Shown here piece after piece: positions 21,668 to 28,014 of a stretch of DNA of 28,014 nucleotides (within the stretch, counting starts at the first letter, position 1; every line of letters begins with the position of its first letter). The notes below the pieces were generated by a model, which was not told the origin of the DNA, ran no database searches, and worked only from the letters and a program-made list of their open reading frames with translations. Location of the stretch: positions 1-28,014 of the forward strand of contig CANQHM010000011.1 of the NCBI GenBank assembly GCA_947623845.1, given 5' to 3'. The DNA comes from an uncultured Bacilli bacterium (GTDB lineage: Bacteria; Bacillota_I; Bacilli_A; RF39; UBA660). A program made the position numbers and the translations under genes.

Positions 21668-23854
21668 ATGATAAAGTGTGATGTAATTATACCAATTTAT
21701 AATGCTTATGATTGTTTAGCACCATGTATTGATTCAATAATCAAGAATACTGAGTTTGAAAGTAATCGCCTGATATTAATAGATGATAAAAGTCCTGATA
21801 AAAAAGTATTCCCATTATTGAAAAGCTATGCTAAAAAATATCCTTTTATTGAAGTATTACAAAATGAGGAAAACTTAGGTTTTGTAGGAACAGTAAATAG
21901 AGGCATGAAATCTTCCAATAATGATGTATTACTTCTAAACTCCGATACTGAAGTTACTAAAGGTTGGTTAGATAAAATAAAAAAATGTGCTTATAGTATG
22001 CCTAAAGTTGCTACTGTAACACCTTTATCAAATAATGCGACATTAGCGTCAGTTCCAAAATGTTTTGAGCCCAATAATCTACCTGAGGGAATGACTTTAG
22101 AAGAAATGGGGGAATTAGTAGAAAAATGTTCTAAAAGATATTATCCTGAAATTCCTACAGGACATGGATTTTGCTTGTATATAAAAAGAGAAGCTTTAGA
22201 TGAAGTTGGATATTTTGATGAAGAATCATTTGGAAAAGGTTATGGAGAAGAAAATGATTTTTGCTTTAGATGTTTAAGTAAAGGCTACCGTCATTTATTA
22301 TGTGATGATACTTACATTTATCATAAAGAATCTCAATCTTTCTCTGATTCTAAAAAAGAATTAATGAAAAATGCAAGTACCATTTTGTCAAAAAAACATC
22401 CTAAATATTGTGATAGATTAAATTATTGGTGTAGTATTAAACCAATTAAGTATATTGGAGAAAATATTACTTTATCTTTAGAAATACAAAAACAAAGGCC
22501 AAATATTTTATTTATTATCCATGATTGGAAAGATGTTAAACAAAATTTAGGCGGCACAACATTGCATGCTTATGATTTAATTCAATGCATGCGTGATAAA
22601 TATAATTTTCATGTTTTTGCTCCTAATGATGGATTCTATAAAGTTTTTTCTTATTGGGAAACATATGAAACCGTTACAACTTATCCAAGAGTAAGTGAAT
22701 TTCATGATATTTATTATTACAATAATGAATATAAAAAAATTCTTAATGATGTAGTTAAAGATTTTGGAATTGGATTAGTACATATCCATCATTTAATTGC
22801 TAATTATTTTGACGCTATAGATGTTATTAAAGAAAATAAACTATATTCAATTTTAAGTTTACATGATTATTATAGTGTTTGCCCATTAATAAATAAGATG
22901 TATAAAAATAAAGAGTATTGTGATAATCCATCTCTTCAAAAATGTAATGAATGTTTAAAAGCAGTTTTAAAAACTGAACAAAATATAGTTAATTGGCGAA
23001 CTGAATGGCAAAGAGTGCTAGATAGTGTAGATGTTATTATTACACCATCACAAACTGCTGTTGATGAAATTCACAAAAATTATCAAAATAATATTAAAAT
23101 AATAGAACATGGAGTAAATCTAAAAAAACAAAAAGCAAAGTATATTGAGGAAAAGCATAAATATAATATTGCGTTTATAGGAGCAATAGGAATTCATAAA
23201 GGAAGTAAGATACTAGAAGAATTTATGAGAAATTCTAACTTAAAAAGAACTAAAGTGCACCTATTTGGAATTATTGATTCTCAATATCAAAAAGATACTA
23301 GAACATTTATAAATCATGGTAAATATAAAAGGAACGAATTAAATGGTTTATTAAAGAAGAATAATATTGATTTAATTTGCTTATTTTCTACTTGTTTAGA
23401 AACTTATTCTTATACTTTAACTGAAGCAGTTGCTTGTGGAGTTCCTGTTATCACCTTTAATTTTGGAGCTATTGCCGAAAGAGTTAATAAATATGGACTT
23501 GGTTGGACTGTAGATCGCAATTCTAGTATTGAAGAAATAACTGAAAGAATAAATGAAATATTAAGGAATCCTACAGAATATAATAAAGTAATTGATAATA
23601 TAAATAAATATAAAATTAGAACTGTAAAAGAAATGTGTCAAGAATATTTAAAATTATATGATGGAAAAGTTTCAAATAAAAAAATAGATGTAGATCATTT
23701 GAGCGTGTTAAATAAAGATAATAATAGATATTATAACAATGCCGTATATAATAATTATGCTTGGGTATTTGATACTTTAAAATGGAAAATTATCTCTAAA
23801 TTTAAATTTCCTAAATTTGTTAAAAGAATGATTAACAAAAATAAAGAGGATTAG
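21668..23854 (+). CDS. Two-domain glycosyltransferase (GT2 + GT4)
   Basis: A 728-aa soluble enzyme with two catalytic domains. The N-terminal GT2 domain (about 1-270) has CDVIIPIYNAYDCL, NLGFVGTVNRGMK, the metal-binding LLLNSDTEV near 92 and GYGEENDFCFR. The C-terminal GT4 domain (about 280-650) has VHIHHLIANYF, LHDYYSVCPL, YNIAFIGAIGIHKGS and the nucleotide-sugar motif E-x7-E in ETYSYTLTEAVACGVPVI near 577-594. Two domains suggest it adds two sugars in alternation. The start is ATG 21668, 9 bases after GGAGG that lies within the end of the permease gene; a TTG six codons earlier overlaps that site. Sugars cannot be read from sequence. Confidence 0.88.
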   Translation: MIKCDVIIPIYNAYDCLAPCIDSIIKNTEFESNRLILIDDKSPDKKVFPLLKSYAKKYPFIEVLQNEENLGFVGTVNRGMKSSNNDVLLLNSDTEVTKGWLDKIKKCAYSMPKVATVTPLSNNATLASVPKCFEPNNLPEGMTLEEMGELVEKCSKRYYPEIPTGHGFCLYIKREALDEVGYFDEESFGKGYGEENDFCFRCLSKGYRHLLCDDTYIYHKESQSFSDSKKELMKNASTILSKKHPKYCDRLNYWCSIKPIKYIGENITLSLEIQKQRPNILFIIHDWKDVKQNLGGTTLHAYDLIQCMRDKYNFHVFAPNDGFYKVFSYWETYETVTTYPRVSEFHDIYYYNNEYKKILNDVVKDFGIGLVHIHHLIANYFDAIDVIKENKLYSILSLHDYYSVCPLINKMYKNKEYCDNPSLQKCNECLKAVLKTEQNIVNWRTEWQRVLDSVDVIITPSQTAVDEIHKNYQNNIKIIEHGVNLKKQKAKYIEEKHKYNIAFIGAIGIHKGSKILEEFMRNSNLKRTKVHLFGIIDSQYQKDTRTFINHGKYKRNELNGLLKKNNIDLICLFSTCLETYSYTLTEAVACGVPVITFNFGAIAERVNKYGLGWTVDRNSSIEEITERINEILRNPTEYNKVIDNINKYKIRTVKEMCQEYLKLYDGKVSNKKIDVDHLSVLNKDNNRYYNNAVYNNYAWVFDTLKWKIISKFKFPKFVKRMINKNKED

Positions 23855-23855
23855 A

Positions 23856-24704
23856 ATGAAAATTGCTGGTGTAGTAGTTTTATATAATCCTAATAGTGAT
23901 ATTAAAGACAATATAAATTCTTATCTAAAAGATATAGATAAGTTATATGTTATTGATAATTCTAATAACGATGATGCTAATAAATTATTACCTAAAAGTA
24001 AAAAAATAGAATATCATCCTAATTATGATAATTTAGGAATAGCAGTTGCTTTAAACAAGGGAGCAGAGTTAGCTAGAAAAGATGGCTTTAAATGGCTTCT
24101 TACAATGGATCAAGATAGTTATTTTGAAAAAGATATTTTAAAAAAAATGATAAGCTTTGTAAATGAAAGTAAAGATAATAAGGTAGGGATTGTATCTCCT
24201 TGGCATAATACCAAAAATGGAGCTAAAAAGCCTAATGTAGATGTTGAAGAAGTTATGGAAGTAATGACTTCTGGTAATTTATTAAACCTAGATATTCATA
24301 AAAAAATTGGGGGATTTAAAGAATGGTTATTTATTGATTCAGTAGATATTGAATATGGCTTACATTTAAATTCTCTAGGATATAAAGTTATTCGCTTAAA
24401 TTATCTAGAATTAGAACATGAACTTGGAAATATTAAAATTAAACATGTTCTTGGAAGAAACTTAGTATGTAGTAATCATAATTATATAAGAAGATATTAC
24501 ATAGTTAGAAATATCTATTACGTTAATAGTTTATATAAAGATATCTTTCCAGACTATTGCAATTTTATTGTTCACGGATTACAAGGCGCTTTTAGAAATG
24601 TTTTAGTATTTGAAAAAGATAAATACCGAAAAATAAGAAATATGTATAGAGGTTATAGAGATTTTAAAAAAGGAATAAAAGGAAAATATCCTTATAAAAA
24701 TTAA
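23856..24704 (+). CDS. GT2 glycosyltransferase, rhamnosyltransferase-like
   Basis: A 282-aa GT-A enzyme. Motifs include GVVVLYNPNSD, LYVIDNSNN, NYDNLGIAVALNKGAE, the metal-binding MDQDSYF (84-90), GFKEWLFIDSVDIEYG and LGRNLVCSNHNYIRRYYIVRN. The DQDS motif plus the IDSVDIEYGLHL block are typical of rhamnosyltransferases such as those for rhamnan or O antigen, so TDP-rhamnose is a plausible donor, although no rml gene is present here. It begins one base after the previous stop codon, with AGAGGA upstream, and ends the operon before a terminator. Confidence 0.85.
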   Translation: MKIAGVVVLYNPNSDIKDNINSYLKDIDKLYVIDNSNNDDANKLLPKSKKIEYHPNYDNLGIAVALNKGAELARKDGFKWLLTMDQDSYFEKDILKKMISFVNESKDNKVGIVSPWHNTKNGAKKPNVDVEEVMEVMTSGNLLNLDIHKKIGGFKEWLFIDSVDIEYGLHLNSLGYKVIRLNYLELEHELGNIKIKHVLGRNLVCSNHNYIRRYYIVRNIYYVNSLYKDIFPDYCNFIVHGLQGAFRNVLVFEKDKYRKIRNMYRGYRDFKKGIKGKYPYKN

Positions 24705-24733
24705 ATTTTAATAAATAAAAAGATATTAAAAAG

Positions 24734-24762
24734 ATCGATGCAAATTAATCATCGATTTTTTT
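24734..24762 (+). terminator. Intrinsic terminator after the export/glycosyltransferase operon
   Basis: ATCGATG (24734-24740) pairs with CATCGAT (24750-24756) over a 9-base loop, then a run of seven or more Ts. Confidence 0.85.
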
Positions 24763-24807
24763 ATTTGGTATCAATAAAAAAACACTGCAAAATCAAAAAA
24801 TCCCTAC

Positions 24808-24839
24808 TTGACTTTTTTACAGGGGGGGGGGGGTATACT
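24808..24839 (+). promoter_or_regulatory. Phase-variable promoter with a 12-G tract in the spacer
   Basis: TTGACT (24808-24813) and TATACT (24834-24839) are separated by 20 bases, of which 24822-24833 are twelve consecutive Gs. In this very AT-rich DNA the tract stands out. Changing the number of Gs by slippage would alter promoter spacing; nine Gs would give the ideal 17. The promoter drives the DUF6020-like gene at 24925 and the genes behind it. Confidence 0.8.
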
Positions 24840-24924
24840 TATTATATGAGTAAAACATTTCCATGTTATTAATTGGAAAAAAATATTATATAACTTAATT
24901 TGTTGGTGTCGAGAGGAGTAGTAT

Positions 24925-26295
24925 ATGAAAAATAAAAAGAATATTATGTATGATATTATTATATTTTTAGCTGTTTTTATTCCTCTTTTAGTTGTACTAT
25001 ATATTTATTGGCCAGGAATCTTAACATCAGACTCTTATGATCAATTAAATCAAATACATCTTGGAGATTTTTATAATTGGCATCCGTTTTTTCATACTTT
25101 TATAGAAATGCTTTGTTTAAAAATTTGGAATACTCCGGGAAGTATTGCTTTTTTTCAAGTTTTAGTTTTATCATTTTTATGGACAATAATATGTAGATAT
25201 ACTAGAAAAGACAACAATTTTAAATTTCTTTTATTTCAAGTCTTTATAACTTTACTGATGTCTTTAAATCCTATGAATTCTATTAATGCAATAACTTTAT
25301 GGAAAGATACGCTTTTTTGCTATAGCATATTGGGTGTGACTTTTATTATACATATTTTGATAGATAAAGGATATAAAATCAAATTCTCATTATGTATTTG
25401 GCTCGCGATATCTTTGGCATTAATGGCTTCTATTAGATATAACGGAATGTATATATTATATGTTTTAATAATCCCTTTAATAATAATATTGTTTAAAAAA
25501 GATAAAAAATCAAAAAATTATTTAAAGTTACCAATATTAGTAATAGTATTTGTTGGAATTATAAATTCATTGAATATTATTTACAAGGTTAAAGATAATC
25601 AAAAAAGTGCTACAGATTCAAAAGTAATGCAATTAATGGCATACTATATTAAAGAAGATAAACTAGATGATAAAGATATCGCAGTAATTGAAAAATTTGT
25701 AGATCCACAAGCATTAGCTGATGCTTACAATCCCTATTTTTCTGATCCAATTTATATGGTAATTAACGGAACAAATATAAAAGATTATATTAGTGATATA
25801 TATGTAATGCTTTTTAAATACTCATTTAAAAATCCTGACTTATTACTAAATTATGCTTTCAAAAGTACATCAATAGTATGGCGAATTGATAGACCAAAAG
25901 ATAGTATAGGAGGAGTTCTAAACACTAATATATTTTCAACAAATAATCCAGGAATATTGCCTTTAAATTATAATAAAAATATATATAATAATTTTAACAA
26001 TTTTATTAATAATACTTTAGAAAATAATATTGTTTCCATAATTTTGTATAGTCCTGCGTTATATTTCTATATGACTGTAATAATTGTTCTTATTATATAT
26101 CGGCATACAAAAGAACTAAAAAAATGGTTATTCTTATTATTGCCTAACTTTTTAAATATGGTAATTATTGCGTTATCGGTTCCGATTCAAGATGTAAGAT
26201 ACGTATATTCCAACTTTTTAATTTTTTATTTCTTATGTATTTTGTTAGGTAGTAATTTATTTATGGAAAAGAGGGAAAAAAATGAAAAAAAATGA
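24925..26295 (+). CDS. Multi-pass membrane protein, DUF6020/GT-C-like glycosyltransferase
   Basis: A 456-aa protein with about ten membrane segments. The first extracytoplasmic loop reads YWPGILTSDSYDQLNQI, then NWHPFFHTFIEML, a pattern of the DUF6020 family, which resembles GT-C enzymes that use polyprenyl-phosphate sugars with an acidic residue in the first loop (here TSDSYD). A long external domain (about 210-370) separates the last segments. GAGAGGAG precedes ATG 24925. It is the first gene behind the poly-G promoter, so its expression probably switches. Its last 14 bases overlap the next gene. A role in decorating the glycan outside the membrane is inferred. Confidence 0.75.
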   Translation: MKNKKNIMYDIIIFLAVFIPLLVVLYIYWPGILTSDSYDQLNQIHLGDFYNWHPFFHTFIEMLCLKIWNTPGSIAFFQVLVLSFLWTIICRYTRKDNNFKFLLFQVFITLLMSLNPMNSINAITLWKDTLFCYSILGVTFIIHILIDKGYKIKFSLCIWLAISLALMASIRYNGMYILYVLIIPLIIILFKKDKKSKNYLKLPILVIVFVGIINSLNIIYKVKDNQKSATDSKVMQLMAYYIKEDKLDDKDIAVIEKFVDPQALADAYNPYFSDPIYMVINGTNIKDYISDIYVMLFKYSFKNPDLLLNYAFKSTSIVWRIDRPKDSIGGVLNTNIFSTNNPGILPLNYNKNIYNNFNNFINNTLENNIVSIILYSPALYFYMTVIIVLIIYRHTKELKKWLFLLLPNFLNMVIIALSVPIQDVRYVYSNFLIFYFLCILLGSNLFMEKREKNEKK

Positions 26296-26310
26296 AAAAA
26301 ATGAAAAAAG
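26276..26310 (+). repeat. A-run repeats across the DUF6020/DUF2142 overlap
   Basis: Runs of 7, 8, 7 and 6 As, each followed by TG or G, span the last codons of one gene and the first codons of the next. They are slippage-prone sites where the two frames overlap. Confidence 0.6.
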
Positions 26311-27907
26311 CGGAAAAAAAGATAGCATTTTCAAAACTTTGATTAAAAATAGAGAAAGGTGGGTATACCTTTTAATATATGGAGTTATAAGTATAGCATT
26401 GGTTATTTTGTATTATTCTAATTTATCAAAAAAAATGATAGATTCAGGAATTACATTAAATTCAAATTACAAATCTTATTTTCTAATTTTAAGTTTAATT
26501 TTATGCTTTGTAATAAATATTTTTATATTTATTATAAACAAGAGAAAAAAGGAAATAAAATTTCATAAATTATTTGCGATAAGCTCGTTAATATTAGGCG
26601 GTATTTATTTATTATTAGCACCACTTTTTACTGGTAGTGATGAACACAATCATTATTATAGAATATATGAAATAGCTAACGGAACATTAGTAACACCAAC
26701 TAATGAAGTTATTGGAAGCAAGTTACCAACATCATTATACAAAACATTCGTTGATACTGACAGTGATCCGATTAATCGTAATGCTAGAGTAAAATACAAA
26801 AATATTGTAACTATGTCCAAGATACCTTTAAACAAGAATGAAATAGAACAATATGGGAAAGGATTTGAAAAAGAATATAATAATACAGCATTGTATTCTC
26901 CAATTCAGTATTTGCCACAAGTTTTAGGAATGAAAATAGGTATTATCTTTAATTTAAATCCATTTTTTATTGGAATGCTAGCTAGGGTATTTAATTTAAT
27001 ATCTTATATTATAATTGGAGCGTGGGCATTTTATAAATTACCAAAATTTAAAACCTTTTCATTTATTTTAATGACTTCACCAATGATTTTGTCAAATGCT
27101 ACAACTTTATCTGCTGATGCTTTTACAAATATAATAATATTTTTATTTATTTCATATATAATGTATTTTATTGATACTAGTAAAAAAATTAAAAAAATTG
27201 ATTATGTAACTTTATTAATATTGTCTGTCTTTATAGCTGGATGTAAAATTGTGTATCTTCCGATTATAACGTTATTATTACTAATTCCTAAAAAGAGTTT
27301 CAGTTCTAAAAAACAAAAATATATATTTTCATTTAGTTCTATAATTCTTGCGTCGGTAATTAGTTTGATGTGGATGAATAATACAAATCAATATTTTGAA
27401 ATATATTATACAGCAACTGCAACTCAAAAGACCCATATTTTAAATAATTTATTAGGATATGCAATTGTAGTAATGCGTAGTTATTCGCAACAATTTATTA
27501 ATTTGGTATCAAATACTTTGGCTGGTACTTATATGTATTCGGCTCAACTTGAAGTTTATGAAATCATATCATTTGTTTATATAGGGATTGCCTTACTTTC
27601 AGCTTTAACAGAAAAAGAAGAGAGTAAGATATCTACAGTTAGTAAGATATTTGTTGGTTGTATCGGAATTATAATTGTAGCTTTAATTAGTACGGCAATT
27701 TATATACAATGTACAGCAAATGTTGTGCAAATAGATAATCCTACGATTGTTGGCCTTCAAGGAAGATATTTTATTCCTGTATTGATGTTAGTAATGTTAA
27801 TAATTAAAAATTATAATTTAAATATCAAAGATAAAAATTTAATATGTATGTCGTTGTTTATGAATTTACCTATATTTTTAACAATGATCGTAAGATTTAT
27901 GTTATAA
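26282..27907 (+). CDS. Multi-pass membrane protein, DUF2142 family
   Basis: A 541-aa protein with a Lys/Glu/Asn-rich cytoplasmic start and about twelve membrane segments. The first external loop reads LAPLFTGSDEHNHYYRIYEIANG, the DUF2142 signature (xGxDExxH), followed by a long loop (about 130-200) and LSADAFTNIIIFLF. DUF2142 proteins occur in surface-polysaccharide loci and are thought to be GT-C-like transferases. GAGGG lies 6 bases before ATG 26282, inside the end of the previous gene, so translation is probably coupled. It shares the poly-G promoter. Confidence 0.82.
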   Translation: MKKNEKNEKSGKKDSIFKTLIKNRERWVYLLIYGVISIALVILYYSNLSKKMIDSGITLNSNYKSYFLILSLILCFVINIFIFIINKRKKEIKFHKLFAISSLILGGIYLLLAPLFTGSDEHNHYYRIYEIANGTLVTPTNEVIGSKLPTSLYKTFVDTDSDPINRNARVKYKNIVTMSKIPLNKNEIEQYGKGFEKEYNNTALYSPIQYLPQVLGMKIGIIFNLNPFFIGMLARVFNLISYIIIGAWAFYKLPKFKTFSFILMTSPMILSNATTLSADAFTNIIIFLFISYIMYFIDTSKKIKKIDYVTLLILSVFIAGCKIVYLPIITLLLLIPKKSFSSKKQKYIFSFSSIILASVISLMWMNNTNQYFEIYYTATATQKTHILNNLLGYAIVVMRSYSQQFINLVSNTLAGTYMYSAQLEVYEIISFVYIGIALLSALTEKEESKISTVSKIFVGCIGIIIVALISTAIYIQCTANVVQIDNPTIVGLQGRYFIPVLMLVMLIIKNYNLNIKDKNLICMSLFMNLPIFLTMIVRFML

Positions 27908-27937
27908 AATTGATTTTTTAAGGAGTATGAGAAGAAT

Positions 27938-28014
27938 ATGAAAAAAATTGCAGTATTAATTCCTTGTTATAATGAAGCAAAGACGATTGCTAAAGTTGTA
28001 AAAGATTATAAGGA
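27938..28014 (+). CDS. GT2 glycosyltransferase, GtrB/Dpm-like, cut by the window end
   Basis: The first 25 codons are visible: KKIAVLIPCYNEAKTIAKVV, the start of a GT-A family 2 enzyme of the polyprenyl-phosphate sugar synthase kind (DPM1/GtrB-like). If so, it would charge undecaprenyl phosphate with a sugar for the two GT-C-like membrane proteins upstream. AAGGAG lies 12 bases before the ATG, longer than usual. A nearer ATG at 27927 runs into a stop after four codons. The protein continues past the window. Confidence 0.7.
   Translation, partial: MKKIAVLIPCYNEAKTIAKVVKDYK

Noticed and set aside
113..28014. Alternative genetic code (TGA = Trp) as in Mycoplasma relatives
   Set aside because: All recognised proteins use TGG for Trp and several genes end at TGA (for example 26293-26295), so code 11 is used.

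Overview
The window comes from a low-GC (roughly 28% by eye) Gram-positive bacterium of the Bacillota. It uses the standard code: Trp is TGG and TGA appears only as a stop. Bacillota markers are a PrsA lipoprotein, RecX, SpoIIIE/FtsK, an LCP cell-wall ligase and TagGH-type ABC export genes. The surface protein at 10473 has an N-terminal TasA-like part and a C-terminal 'WRIIRING' type domain, a style common in gut Bacilli/Erysipelotrichia-like lineages. No rRNA, tRNA, CRISPR array, transposase or integrase was seen.

Region 1 (1-8550) is housekeeping: ackA, an NrnA-like DHH phosphoesterase with an apparent AUA start codon, a TPR-like protein, recX, a membrane-anchored protein of unknown role, prsA, two tiny YjcZ-like membrane proteins behind a possible mother-cell sigma promoter, and ftsK/spoIIIE. 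Region 2 (8555-11880) holds a small Xre regulator, then an LCP ligase and a secreted surface protein as a two-gene unit.

Region 3 (12071-17558) is an accessory island resembling a defence island. It has an AbiL/RloAB-like ATPase plus TOPRIM-like pair, an orphan RelB/DinJ-type antitoxin, and a second, solo RloA-like ATPase that shares an operator-like motif with the antitoxin. It also has a DUF5678-like protein overlapping a retropepsin-like aspartic protease with a SEC-C zinc tail, and a helical protein with a YNKVKHER motif followed by a small overlapping ORF.

Region 4 (17587-28014) is a surface glycan locus. A kdsB-like CMP-Kdo synthetase is divergent from a GT99-like (putative Kdo) transferase that ends in a long heptad coiled coil and an SWKLTKPLR tail. 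A Wzt/TagH ATPase, a Wzm/TagG permease, a two-domain GT2-GT4 enzyme and a rhamnosyltransferase-like GT2 follow. After a terminator, a second operon (DUF6020-like, DUF2142-like, and a GT2 cut by the window edge) starts behind a promoter whose -35/-10 spacer contains 12 consecutive Gs, which looks like a phase-variation switch.

Taken together, region 4 suggests an ABC-exported, Kdo-containing (perhaps Kdo-capped) polysaccharide in a Gram-positive, with side decoration that may switch on and off. That is an inference from gene content. The poly-G promoter, the AUA start, the heptad repeats and the operator repeats are read directly from the sequence.
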